From the NCBI GenBank assembly GCA_964610345.1, contig CAZSVQ010000025.1:1-12846 (forward strand): a stretch of 12,846 nucleotides of DNA, written 5' to 3'. Shown piece after piece: positions 1 through 7,203 of this stretch (positions are counted from its first letter, which is position 1; each line of letters starts with the position of its first letter). This DNA comes from HK-STAS-PATE-36 sp964610345. Lineage in GTDB: Bacteria; Patescibacteriota; Saccharimonadia; Saccharimonadales; JAGQNJ01. The notes under the pieces were generated by a model. The model was not told the origin of the DNA. It searched no databases and saw nothing but the letters and a program-made list of their open reading frames with translations. The position numbers and the translations under genes are program-made.

Positions 1-166
1 GATTAGTTTGACACTACCTACTTTAGCGGGTTGTTCCGTTTTAGTTTAGTGAACCAAATTAGCGGTAAAAACCTAATGTGATAAATATCTCATTGATTGT
101 GTGCTTTAACTAACTGAATAGGTTCAGATTTAGTGGGATTATATAAGTGGTAAGGAGGGGATAGAT
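1..166. other. Non-coding leader, no gene recognised
   Basis: No gene is supported here. One + strand frame is open from base 2 to a TAG at 47-49 (15 codons) and could be the tail of a gene beginning outside the window, but nothing identifies it. The minus-strand frames close within about 15 codons over the first 60 bases. A weak hairpin is possible at 58-77 (ATTA, bulged GC, GGT, AAAA loop, ACCTAAT), but no T-run follows it, so it is not a convincing terminator. A small inverted repeat GATA-AA-TATC lies at 80-89. No good -35/-10 pair precedes the PH-domain gene. A TATAAG at 142-147 would start transcription inside the ribosome-binding site. Confidence 0.4.
153..160 (+). promoter_or_regulatory. 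Strong Shine-Dalgarno site of the PH-domain gene
   Basis: AGGAGGGG lies 6 bases before the ATG at 167 and fixes that start. It is the strongest ribosome-binding site in the window. It contrasts with the nearly leaderless genes further on and shows that the organism does use anti-SD pairing. Confidence 0.85.
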
Positions 167-811
167 ATGGTAGAACTTCATATAGTTGAAGCCCAACTGC
201 AAAAGGTTGGAATGAAAAATCGGTTTTTTGGCAAACCAGAAGTTAGGGAGTTGTGCCATATTTTGGCCCCTAACGAGGTAATCCAACACGCGGTGTTGGG
301 TCAGTACGAAGGTGGGTTTGCTTTGATGGCGGCGACGGATCGGCGGGTGCTATTGATTGATAAAAAGCCGTGGTTCTTAACGATGGAAGACATTAGGTAT
401 GATATGGTATCTGAAGTTGATTTTTATGGTAGATTACTTGACGCTACAGTCTCGCTGATAACAATAAACAAAACACTAATGTTTACAAGCTGGAAGCAAG
501 ACCGGTTGCGAGAACTAGTTAAGTACATTCAGCACAGAGTCATGGAGATACGTCACATTGATGATCAGTGGCAGCAAGATCAGCCAAAACAAATACCTCT
601 AAATACACAACTTGGTGCGTTAACTCAGGCTCAACCAGTGCAGAGTGATTTTGCAACCAGTTACCAAACTAATATTAAAAGACACGCATTTGCACACGTT
701 GCCGGCAAGATTGCGACGGTGGATTTTATTCGCCCAAAACCCTTAATAAAGCCACTGTATCCTAGACCATCGTTAGTGTCACGTTATAGACATGGTGGAT
801 TACCAGGGTAG
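167..811 (+). CDS. Bacterial PH-domain (YokE-like) protein
   Basis: This is a 214-residue protein of unknown role. Residues about 35-128 resemble the bacterial pleckstrin-homology fold of the YokE/bPH type. They contain alternating hydrophobic strands, a typical 'AATDRRVLLIDKK' turn (residues 55-67), a run of strands to about residue 106 and a closing helix (about 109-128) ending near HRVMEIRH. Such domains are usually found in small cytosolic or membrane-associated proteins and rarely have a known ligand. Residues 129-214 form a Gln/Pro-rich, basic, probably disordered tail ending in repeated Pro-Arg/Lys pairs. There is no signal peptide or membrane segment. It converges on ychF with a 5-base gap, so the two mRNA 3' ends probably overlap. 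The start is set by the SD site 6 bases upstream. The fold call is by sequence pattern only; the function is not known. Confidence 0.75.
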   Translation: MVELHIVEAQLQKVGMKNRFFGKPEVRELCHILAPNEVIQHAVLGQYEGGFALMAATDRRVLLIDKKPWFLTMEDIRYDMVSEVDFYGRLLDATVSLITINKTLMFTSWKQDRLRELVKYIQHRVMEIRHIDDQWQQDQPKQIPLNTQLGALTQAQPVQSDFATSYQTNIKRHAFAHVAGKIATVDFIRPKPLIKPLYPRPSLVSRYRHGGLPG

Positions 812-816
812 CCTAG

Positions 817-1896
817 TTACACATTAAAGCGGAACTCAACAACATCATCTGGTTGCATAACGTAAGTCTTGCCTTCAGTACGGATTTTGCCTGCAGTTTT
901 TGCCGATGATTCAGAGCCAGCCTCGATTAGGTCTGGGTAACTGATAATTTGGGCAGTAATAAAACCACGTTCGAAATCACCATGGATGACACCAGCAGCT
1001 TGTGGGGCAGTGGAGCCTTTTTTGATTGTCCAGGCTCGTACTTCCTTTTGTCCGGCGGTTAAGTAACTTTGTAACCCCAAGGTGCTATATGACGCATGGA
1101 TAAGCTGTTCTAGGCCAGAACTTACAACTCCATAGCTTTCAAGCAGTTCTTGTTTATCGGCTTCGTCTAGACTTTGTAGCTCAAACTCTAGCTTGGCGCA
1201 GACAAATATACACTTTGCTGGCGTAACCAAATTAGATAGTTCAATCTTCTTTTCTTGGTTAGCTAGGGTTGCTTCATCAACATTAAAGACATAAATTACC
1301 GGTTTCATTGTCAATAGATGCAGGTCTTCTAAATCCTCTAGTTCATCAGGCGTAAAAGTAGCATGTACGGGTTGTCCTTCGCTTAGGGTAGATTTAATTT
1401 TTTGTAGCTTGTCAGCTAGTGGCCGTAATTTTGGATTAGCTCGTGCCTCTTTTTCAAGTTTCGGTAGGCGCTTATCAACAGTTTGGAGATCGGCCAAGAT
1501 AAGCTCGGTGTTTATAACGTCAATGTCTTTTTGAGGATAGTGTTGGTTGTCAACATGGACAACATTACTGTCATCAAAAGCCCTAACCACATGAGCAATG
1601 GCGTTGGTGCTACGAATATTAGCTAAGAACTGATTGCCCAAGCCCTCGCCCTCGCTAGCACCGGCAACTAATCCGGCAATATCAACAAAAGTAACCGTAG
1701 CTGGTACGATTTTTTGAGAATTATAAAGCTTAGCCAAATTTTGCAATCGTACATCGGGGATTGGCACAATACCAGTATTGGGCTCAATTGTTGCAAATGG
1801 GTAGTTTGCCGCCAAAATATTATTGTTGGTCAATGCATTAAAAAGTGTAGATTTTCCAACATTAGGCAATCCGACAATACCAATAGATAAACTCAT
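817..1896 (-). CDS. ychF: Redox-regulated P-loop ATPase YchF/OLA1
   Basis: This is a 359-residue member of the Obg-related YchF/OLA1 family, of normal length (about 360). These proteins bind ribosomes and hydrolyse ATP in preference to GTP, and take part in translation and stress control in the cytosol. The P-loop GLPNVGKST is at residues 9-17, the switch segment NYPFATIEPNTG at 31-42 and the G3-type DIAGLVAGASEGEGLGN at 72-88. The guanine-specificity motif NKxD is replaced by NVDE at 205-208, the change known to explain ATP use in this family. A helical hairpin (about 130-180) and a C-terminal TGS domain (about 280-359, ending YVMQPDDVVEFRFNV) complete the architecture. The ATG at 1896 starts the P-loop domain directly and lies 7 bases after a perfect -10, so the mRNA is probably leaderless. 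The gene diverges from the cassette/pilus block and is probably unrelated to it in function. Confidence 0.97.
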   Translation of the reverse strand: MSLSIGIVGLPNVGKSTLFNALTNNNILAANYPFATIEPNTGIVPIPDVRLQNLAKLYNSQKIVPATVTFVDIAGLVAGASEGEGLGNQFLANIRSTNAIAHVVRAFDDSNVVHVDNQHYPQKDIDVINTELILADLQTVDKRLPKLEKEARANPKLRPLADKLQKIKSTLSEGQPVHATFTPDELEDLEDLHLLTMKPVIYVFNVDEATLANQEKKIELSNLVTPAKCIFVCAKLEFELQSLDEADKQELLESYGVVSSGLEQLIHASYSTLGLQSYLTAGQKEVRAWTIKKGSTAPQAAGVIHGDFERGFITAQIISYPDLIEAGSESSAKTAGKIRTEGKTYVMQPDDVVEFRFNV

Positions 1897-1903
1897 TCTT
1901 TGA

Positions 1904-1932
1904 ATTATAACAGAGGTAATATAAATTGTCTT
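1904..1932 (-). promoter_or_regulatory. ychF promoter, extended -10, probably leaderless
   Basis: On the minus strand there is a consensus -10 TATAAT (1904-1909) with the extended -10 TG (TGTTATAAT, 1904-1912). A -35-like AAGACA (1927-1932) lies 17 bases upstream. Only 7 bases separate the -10 from the ychF ATG, so transcription should begin at or one base before the start codon. No Shine-Dalgarno site fits in that space. Confidence 0.75.
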
Positions 1933-1948
1933 TAAATTTGTTGTTTAT

Positions 1949-1962
1949 TAAGCTAAAGCTTA
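1949..1962. promoter_or_regulatory. Perfect inverted repeat in the divergent region, possible operator
   Basis: TAAGCT-AA-AGCTTA is a 14-base perfect inverted repeat. It sits 4 bases upstream of the -10 of the first cassette gene and about 40 bases upstream of the ychF -10. The position between the -10 and -35 regions would suit a repressor or activator site. It could also be chance in AT-rich DNA. Confidence 0.35.
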
Positions 1963-1966
1963 GGTG

Positions 1967-1972
1967 TATTAT
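1967..1972 (+). promoter_or_regulatory. -10 of the first cassette promoter
   Basis: TATTAT, preceded directly by TG, lies 11 bases before the ATG at 1984. An overlapping TATAAA (1970-1975) lies 8 bases before it. Either would give a leader of zero to about five bases. No SD site precedes the ATG. A -35 is unclear; TTGTTT at 1941-1946 is 20 bases away. The second cassette has the same TGTATTAT at exactly the same distance from its ATG. Confidence 0.55.
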
Positions 1973-1983
1973 AAAAATAATCT

Positions 1984-2352
1984 ATGGCGGTGAATAAAAC
2001 AAAACTTACTACTGGTGGGGAAGTGGGCGAGGCAACAGTAAAACGACCATTGCATTATGAAATTATTTTAAAATTTAAATTGTTGAGTGTTTCTAAAAAA
2101 ATATCTTTATTTATTGTTTCAAGCTTAATTTTTCTAGGTGTTTTGACCATGATCTATATGTTAAATGAAAGTGCAAAAACATCAATAATACCCGTAAATA
2201 ATCAGCAAGCTGATCAATCTTTAGTTAATGAAGCATTAGATAGTCTTCAGAAAGATCCTTCTTCTATACCAAGCGGTGTATTCCATCCTGAAATAGAAGA
2301 TAGTTTTGATTCTAATAATGGCGCAGATAGTACAGAGGCAAATCAACAATGA
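1984..2352 (+). CDS. Small single-pass membrane protein, cassette 1
   Basis: This 122-residue protein belongs to no family I recognise. The N-terminus (residues 1-16, MAxNKTKLxxGGEVGE) followed by a basic LKFKxLS..KK stretch (29-39) matches the paralogue at 4590-5156. One hydrophobic segment covers about 40-60. The preceding positive charges predict a cytoplasmic N-terminus. The outer part (61-122) is short, polar, acidic and Ser/Asn/Gln-rich, probably unstructured, and much shorter than that of the paralogue. There is no type IV prepilin motif, so it is not a pilin. Its TGA stop overlaps the ATG of the large secreted protein (ATGA, 2349-2352), implying coupled translation and a shared task. 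I infer a membrane partner, anchor or export helper for that protein, without direct proof. Confidence 0.8.
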   Translation: MAVNKTKLTTGGEVGEATVKRPLHYEIILKFKLLSVSKKISLFIVSSLIFLGVLTMIYMLNESAKTSIIPVNNQQADQSLVNEALDSLQKDPSSIPSGVFHPEIEDSFDSNNGADSTEANQQ

Positions 2353-4541
2353 GTCAAGCCACTTCATATAATGAAATTCAAACAATTCGCAAGGTTTTGT
2401 TCTTTAGCATAATTATTTCATTCGTTATTTTACTGGGTGGATTACTGATATCAAATAAAGCCTTTGCTGCGGGCGGTATTGGCAGTGGTGGTGGAGCAAG
2501 TGGTGGATCTACTGGCGGTGGAGGTTATAGTACCAGGAACGGTTGGAGCTGGGCAGTTTATGATATTAACGGAGGAGGTCCGAGCGGTGGTTTTAGGAGC
2601 GGGTCTAGTTGGGGTAATGTACAGACCATTTGTCGTGGGGCGAACGCCGGAAGTGTTATGATTTATGGTATTGCCAATGGTGCAGGTAACATAAGGGGCT
2701 ATAATTTTACACAAGATCCAAACGTGCCTTTTGCCGGTCAGTTTAGTCCAGGCACTGTAATTGATGGTGGACGAGCTACTGCCGTGCCAACCAGTTGGGC
2801 TCAAAACGCTTTTTATGCTCTTCCCGGTCAAGGTGTTGATACTACAGGTTATATTTTCGGTGGATCCGGTGGTAATGTAGCGTGGTTTTGTACCGGTATA
2901 GATCCGGTGAACCATAATCCAGTTGGTAATTCGGTTGCTAATTGTGCTACTGGATTTCAGGGGTGGGCGTTGGATGCGGATGATTTGAATGCTCGACTAG
3001 GTGTAGTTATTGTTATTAAAAGCACACTTGAATCTTGGAACTCTTCTAACTATAGGATATCAATAACATCCAACCAAGCAATACCCAACCCTCCGTTTAA
3101 TACGGGAGCATTAGCTGTTTTTGGAGTTTCTGGAAATCTGGGATTTACTGAATCTATCCCAACCCAATTTAAAAACGCTTCAAATTATGATTGGATTGTC
3201 TTAGCCACTAATGCATTTGGTACTCCTTCAAATCCGTTAGGCTTTTCAAGGATAGGTCAAGGTACTTTCAATTGTCCGGCCGAATGGGATGTAGGTGTCG
3301 ATGTCACTTGTGACATAGACGCCGGAACAGCTACTTTTAGCTTCTCTAAGTTTGGGACATTGAGCGGTAATGTAACGGTTACAAGAAACCTAAGATTAAA
3401 TAATCCGACAGAAGTATTTTTGGCAAATAGCGTAAGTGTTTACAACAATAATAGCTGGCCAACTAGCCCAATTGTGGTTGATATAAACGCACAAACAGAT
3501 TACGGGCAGACAATGGACGCTAGTATTTCGGTTACGCCTGGCGGATCTGGTGCGGCAAATAATTCAGGGAATGATTCACGCGCATGTCCAACCACTAAAC
3601 CCAGATACGCCAAACCCTATTTCCGCGTCTATGGTAGTGATGTGGTAGTCGGCAAAAACTTTGTTGACTCTAGCGGAGTATGTCCAGCTGGCAAAAACCC
3701 CAATGCCAGTATCAATACCTTTAGCATGGATAGGCCAGGTATTGGTTGGGTTGGTTCTGGTTCTCAATTTGCCGCCAGTGCAACCGGAACTATAACTGGT
3801 TTCATGACTGCCAGTATGCACAATAACGTAATAGATCCTTCAGCCCCCACCGACTTGGGCGTGCCAAGACCATGGCTAGGTCTGGCGTTTGGCAATAATT
3901 CACCACCTACTGCAGGCGGCAACGACACAACCGGCTACACAGGTTGTATGCCAGACTACGAGGCATATGTGAATGCTAATGCCAGCAATCTGTTCACACA
4001 ACCATCATCAGCTACACCTACAGTTATAAATCAAACATTAGTTAATAATAGTAACAAGCATGTATTTATTAACGGTGACGCAACTATCACCAGTAACATA
4101 ACAGACTCTGCTACAACTTATAATTCCCTAGACGACATGAATCCAATCATTGTAATAGTAAAAGGCAATATTAACATAGCCCCAGGTGTAGACACTCTAG
4201 ATGGATTGTACGTAGCTATTCCAAAAGGTGATGGCTCTGGTGGCACAATCAATACATGTGCAGTTAACCCAATAACAGATGCTTGTATTAACACGCTAAC
4301 AGTTAATGGTGCCTTTGCAGCTAAAAAAGTAGAACTAAACCGCCTAGACGGCGACGCAAACAGTGTTACAGATCCAAACCAAGCAGATAGTTCAACTAAC
4401 ATTGCCGAAAAGTTCATCTTTACCCCAGACCTATTCCTAGGCCTAATGAACAGAAACAACATCAATGACTCAACAACCAACCAAGACATATCTACAGTAG
4501 GTGACTTTGAGTCACTTGTAGGTTTGCCGCCGGTTTTGTAG
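2349..4541 (+). CDS. Large secreted surface protein, variable N-half/constant C-half, cassette 1
   Basis: A 730-residue exported protein of unknown function. A signal peptide has basic residues near 14, a hydrophobic core at about 16-34 and a likely signal peptidase I site after AFA (residue 40). A Gly/Ser-rich linker (41-60) follows. Residues about 196-308 resemble a beta-sandwich module seen in bacterial surface proteins, with GWALDADD near the start and GF..xIP further on. Cysteines occur as spaced pairs (95/181, 199/309, 321/413, 445 onward), suggesting disulfides outside the cell. From KPYFR (422) the protein is homologous to the product of 5143-7203, and residues 466-730 are identical to it. 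This constant part contains a GSGSQFAASATGTITGF motif and a strand-rich region with VFINGDATITSNI and IVIVKGNINI, reading like a beta-solenoid. AGAGG lies 10 bases before the ATG. I infer a T4P-associated adhesin or tip protein from its position before pilM. Confidence 0.8.
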   Translation: MSQATSYNEIQTIRKVLFFSIIISFVILLGGLLISNKAFAAGGIGSGGGASGGSTGGGGYSTRNGWSWAVYDINGGGPSGGFRSGSSWGNVQTICRGANAGSVMIYGIANGAGNIRGYNFTQDPNVPFAGQFSPGTVIDGGRATAVPTSWAQNAFYALPGQGVDTTGYIFGGSGGNVAWFCTGIDPVNHNPVGNSVANCATGFQGWALDADDLNARLGVVIVIKSTLESWNSSNYRISITSNQAIPNPPFNTGALAVFGVSGNLGFTESIPTQFKNASNYDWIVLATNAFGTPSNPLGFSRIGQGTFNCPAEWDVGVDVTCDIDAGTATFSFSKFGTLSGNVTVTRNLRLNNPTEVFLANSVSVYNNNSWPTSPIVVDINAQTDYGQTMDASISVTPGGSGAANNSGNDSRACPTTKPRYAKPYFRVYGSDVVVGKNFVDSSGVCPAGKNPNASINTFSMDRPGIGWVGSGSQFAASATGTITGFMTASMHNNVIDPSAPTDLGVPRPWLGLAFGNNSPPTAGGNDTTGYTGCMPDYEAYVNANASNLFTQPSSATPTVINQTLVNNSNKHVFINGDATITSNITDSATTYNSLDDMNPIIVIVKGNINIAPGVDTLDGLYVAIPKGDGSGGTINTCAVNPITDACINTLTVNGAFAAKKVELNRLDGDANSVTDPNQADSSTNIAEKFIFTPDLFLGLMNRNNINDSTTNQDISTVGDFESLVGLPPVL

Positions 4542-4545
4542 AAAA
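3742..4545 (+). repeat. Exact 804-bp direct repeat, copy 1
   Basis: Reading the two stretches side by side, I see no mismatch between 3742-4545 and 6404-7207 (offset 2662). The match begins at the second base of an Ile/Val codon (ATT against GTT), covers 265 codons and the TAG stop, and ends 4 bases after it. Immediately upstream (3612-3741 against 6283-6403) the genes are homologous but clearly diverged, including a length difference. No transposase, integrase or terminal inverted repeat is present, so this is not an insertion sequence. Confidence 0.95.
3744..3760 (+). other. G-rich tract at repeat boundary, possible two-layer G-quadruplex
   Basis: GGTTGGGTTGGTTCTGG has four G-runs with short loops. 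It begins 2 bases inside the 5' edge of the exact repeat, and the second copy is at 6406-6422. It encodes the Gly-Trp-Val-Gly-Ser-Gly segment, so Gly and Trp codons alone could explain it. Two-layer quadruplexes are weak. Confidence 0.25.
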
Positions 4546-4559
4546 ATATTTCCAAAAAC

Positions 4560-4578
4560 ATAAGCCTTATTGTATTAT
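4560..4578 (+). promoter_or_regulatory. Promoter of the second cassette with adjacent inverted repeat
   Basis: TATTAT (4573-4578), preceded by TG, lies 11 bases before the ATG at 4590, the same layout as in cassette 1. The inverted repeat ATAAG-C-CTTAT (4560-4570) ends 2 bases before it. No SD site precedes the ATG, and no clear -35 is visible. The site lies in the 48-base gap after the first large gene. That gap shows no hairpin followed by a T-run, so read-through from cassette 1 is also possible. Confidence 0.5.
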
Positions 4579-4589
4579 GTTAATTAATA

Positions 4590-5156
4590 ATGGCTTTAAA
4601 TAAGACAAAATTAGCTGAAGGTGGTGAGGTAGGTGAGATATTAGCCAAAAAGACCTTGTTTTTAAAATTTAAAAAATTATCGTTAGTTAAAAAATTAATC
4701 ATAGTCGCTATTTTACTAATTATTGTAGTTTTTAGTTTTTATGGGTATAGTTTGTTTGTAGGTAAAAAAATCGCAGAGAATACTAAGCCTATTGCAATGA
4801 GTGTATGCAGTAAAGACGAAAAATTGATAACTGAAGTTGCCAAAGCGCGCGATACGAATGACATAAAGTACTTAGCTAAGCTAAGCGAACAAATTCAAGC
4901 GATACCTAATTATAATTCCGATCCTAATTGCATATATGCACTATTACAATATAGTCTTGCTGTTGGAGACAGTAAAAAATCTCGTCAACAATATAATGAA
5001 TATGCTAAGCTTTATACTGTAAGCAGCGATAAATATAGGCAGACAGGTAATAATTTGCCAGGAGAAGATTTATCAGAACGAGTTAAAATAATTGAAGAAT
5101 CTTATAATATGCAAATACAAAACGCAAAGGCACGGGGTCAGAATGTATCTGAGTGA
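4590..5156 (+). CDS. Small single-pass membrane protein with helical outer domain, cassette 2
   Basis: A 188-residue paralogue of the 1984-2352 product. The shared N-terminus (MALNKTKLAEGGEVGE, residues 1-16) is followed by LKFKKLSLVKK and one hydrophobic segment (about 36-57), predicting an N-in topology. Unlike its paralogue it has a sizeable outer domain (about 70-188) that reads as mostly helical and loosely TPR-like (for example 110-143), with two cysteines (73 and 114) that could pair. Its last 14 bases overlap the start of the large secreted gene at 5143, again suggesting coupled translation. No prepilin motif is present and the family is not recognised. The N-terminal cytoplasmic part and membrane helix are the conserved features, so they probably contact a shared cytoplasmic or membrane partner, while the outer part may be matched to its own secreted protein. 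That last point is inference. Confidence 0.8.
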   Translation: MALNKTKLAEGGEVGEILAKKTLFLKFKKLSLVKKLIIVAILLIIVVFSFYGYSLFVGKKIAENTKPIAMSVCSKDEKLITEVAKARDTNDIKYLAKLSEQIQAIPNYNSDPNCIYALLQYSLAVGDSKKSRQQYNEYAKLYTVSSDKYRQTGNNLPGEDLSERVKIIEESYNMQIQNAKARGQNVSE

Positions 5157-7203
5157 TTACTTAAAAAATAAGAAATTAATTGTATTACTCATGGTATATT
5201 CATTATTTGTTTTGGTAGCCACAATTGGGTTTACTGGGCAAAAAGCTTCTGCAACAGTTTATGAGGATGGTAGCAATTATCCTGCTGACGTTATAAATTT
5301 ATTAAATATTTTTTGCTGGAATGGCGGTGCAGGTCAGCGTTCAGCTCAAACTACATGGATTTCAATAGATGGCAATCCGGGGATAAGAACTACTACCATA
5401 AGCAAAGGTCAACCTTTAATTTTAAACTATAATGTTGTCACAAAGCGTTGTCAGTCAAATGTTACTTCGGGAATTGTTTGGGACTATTTTCGGCCAGTCT
5501 ACGGTATTTATGATATTTCAGGGGTGTCAACAAATAATAATATAGCATCATTGAATAACAGTGATACAAACGCACAGATTACAATACCTTCGGCAATTGG
5601 GCAGCCAGAATATGCGCGTAATTGGTGGACTGTAAGCATAGATACTAATTCTATCCCCGATATTGCAGCTACACGTAATATATCAGTGGTGGGCAGTAGT
5701 TGGCAGTATTCATATAGGGACGACCCTAGGCGCATCGATTGCATAATGAGTCCACCGCAAACAAATATGATAACGTTTAGAATGCCTTTTGCCCCTGACA
5801 TAACACATCCTTGGTATACTGGAAACCCAAATACTGATGTAATGTCTATTTGCCCACAACAGCCTGTGTCCGGTAATTTTACAGTCATTGTCAATGAATT
5901 AAGTAAATATGATTTAAGACCCACATATACTGAAGATACGTCTAACAATGTTATTAATTTTAGGGTAGAAAATTTTGGCGATGGTATTTCACGACAGGCA
6001 GGGGGAGCGGGCGTCATGATTAATCGTCGTATAAGAGTAGTTAAAGCTACCGGACCGTCTCCACCTGACTATTTTCAATCTAGCCCGAGCGAGTTGATTG
6101 ATTCAGGTTCAGGTAGTGCTTGGACAGAGACTGCTACTATCCCTGGCGGCCCACTAACGGGTGGTGATATGGTTTGTAAAGAGATTTCAGTAAATCCAGG
6201 AGCTGGCATTACCGATGGAGCACCAACTGATGGTCCGAGAAATAGTGGTGATATAAATAGTAACTGCACAATTATTTATGACAAACCCTACTTCCGCGCC
6301 TACGGACATGATGTAGTAGTAGGTAAGCAGTTTGCTACGGGTGGAACTTGCAACCCCAAGAGTACTTCTTATATCGAAGCTAATATACAAGACAAGTCTG
6401 GCGTTGGTTGGGTTGGTTCTGGTTCTCAATTTGCCGCCAGTGCAACCGGAACTATAACTGGTTTCATGACTGCCAGTATGCACAATAACGTAATAGATCC
6501 TTCAGCCCCCACCGACTTGGGCGTGCCAAGACCATGGCTAGGTCTGGCGTTTGGCAATAATTCACCACCTACTGCAGGCGGCAACGACACAACCGGCTAC
6601 ACAGGTTGTATGCCAGACTACGAGGCATATGTGAATGCTAATGCCAGCAATCTGTTCACACAACCATCATCAGCTACACCTACAGTTATAAATCAAACAT
6701 TAGTTAATAATAGTAACAAGCATGTATTTATTAACGGTGACGCAACTATCACCAGTAACATAACAGACTCTGCTACAACTTATAATTCCCTAGACGACAT
6801 GAATCCAATCATTGTAATAGTAAAAGGCAATATTAACATAGCCCCAGGTGTAGACACTCTAGATGGATTGTACGTAGCTATTCCAAAAGGTGATGGCTCT
6901 GGTGGCACAATCAATACATGTGCAGTTAACCCAATAACAGATGCTTGTATTAACACGCTAACAGTTAATGGTGCCTTTGCAGCTAAAAAAGTAGAACTAA
7001 ACCGCCTAGACGGCGACGCAAACAGTGTTACAGATCCAAACCAAGCAGATAGTTCAACTAACATTGCCGAAAAGTTCATCTTTACCCCAGACCTATTCCT
7101 AGGCCTAATGAACAGAAACAACATCAATGACTCAACAACCAACCAAGACATATCTACAGTAGGTGACTTTGAGTCACTTGTAGGTTTGCCGCCGGTTTTG
7201 TAG
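5143..7203 (+). CDS. Large secreted surface protein, variable N-half/constant C-half, cassette 2
   Basis: A 686-residue exported protein from the ATG at 5143. A TTG at 5092 in the same frame would add 17 residues ahead of the signal peptide and a 65-base overlap, so I prefer the ATG (AAAGG 12 bases and GGGG 5 bases upstream). The signal peptide has Lys at 8-11, a hydrophobic core at about 12-30 and a likely signal peptidase I site after ASA (residue 37). Residues 38-380 show no useful similarity to the other large protein. Residues about 255-345 read as a CARDB-like beta-sandwich (VINFRVENFGDG). Cysteines at 58, 103, 200, 237, 345, 375 and 403 suggest disulfides. Homology with the 2349-4541 product starts at KPYFR (381), and residues 422-686 are identical to it. 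The gene ends 46 bases before pilM. I infer a T4P-linked surface protein. Confidence 0.8.
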   Translation: MYLSDYLKNKKLIVLLMVYSLFVLVATIGFTGQKASATVYEDGSNYPADVINLLNIFCWNGGAGQRSAQTTWISIDGNPGIRTTTISKGQPLILNYNVVTKRCQSNVTSGIVWDYFRPVYGIYDISGVSTNNNIASLNNSDTNAQITIPSAIGQPEYARNWWTVSIDTNSIPDIAATRNISVVGSSWQYSYRDDPRRIDCIMSPPQTNMITFRMPFAPDITHPWYTGNPNTDVMSICPQQPVSGNFTVIVNELSKYDLRPTYTEDTSNNVINFRVENFGDGISRQAGGAGVMINRRIRVVKATGPSPPDYFQSSPSELIDSGSGSAWTETATIPGGPLTGGDMVCKEISVNPGAGITDGAPTDGPRNSGDINSNCTIIYDKPYFRAYGHDVVVGKQFATGGTCNPKSTSYIEANIQDKSGVGWVGSGSQFAASATGTITGFMTASMHNNVIDPSAPTDLGVPRPWLGLAFGNNSPPTAGGNDTTGYTGCMPDYEAYVNANASNLFTQPSSATPTVINQTLVNNSNKHVFINGDATITSNITDSATTYNSLDDMNPIIVIVKGNINIAPGVDTLDGLYVAIPKGDGSGGTINTCAVNPITDACINTLTVNGAFAAKKVELNRLDGDANSVTDPNQADSSTNIAEKFIFTPDLFLGLMNRNNINDSTTNQDISTVGDFESLVGLPPVL

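Noticed and set aside
58..77. Bulged hairpin upstream of the PH-domain gene as a terminator or riboswitch
   Set aside because: The stem is 7 weak pairs with a 2-base bulge, without a T-run or any recognisable aptamer core.
2451..2915. Antisense and alternate-frame open frames over the Gly-rich start of the first large gene (also 2464-2661, 3576-3821, 5508-6017, 6187-6483)
   Set aside because: They are low-complexity translations produced by the codon bias of the real gene, with no start signals or family features.
4501..4515. Hairpin GTGACT-TTG-AGTCAC near the 3' end of the repeat (also 7163-7177) as a terminator
   Set aside because: It lies inside the coding region about 24 bases before the stop, its stem is only 6 bp and no T-run follows.
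4118..4561. Antisense open frame of 147 codons, repeated at 6780-7226
   Set aside because: It lies wholly opposite the constant C-half and is duplicated only because the repeat is. It has no SD site, and its product reads as the complement of a strand-rich Asn/Thr protein.
5092..5142. N-terminal extension of the second large protein from a TTG codon
   Set aside because: It would place 17 extra polar residues before an otherwise normal signal peptide and overlap the upstream gene by 65 bases. The ATG at 5143 has purine-rich SD-like sequence and a short overlap.
1984..5156. Small cassette proteins as type IV (pre)pilins
   Set aside because: Neither has a Gly-Phe/Ser cleavage site with Glu at +5 before the hydrophobic helix, and the helix follows about 35 cytoplasmic residues.
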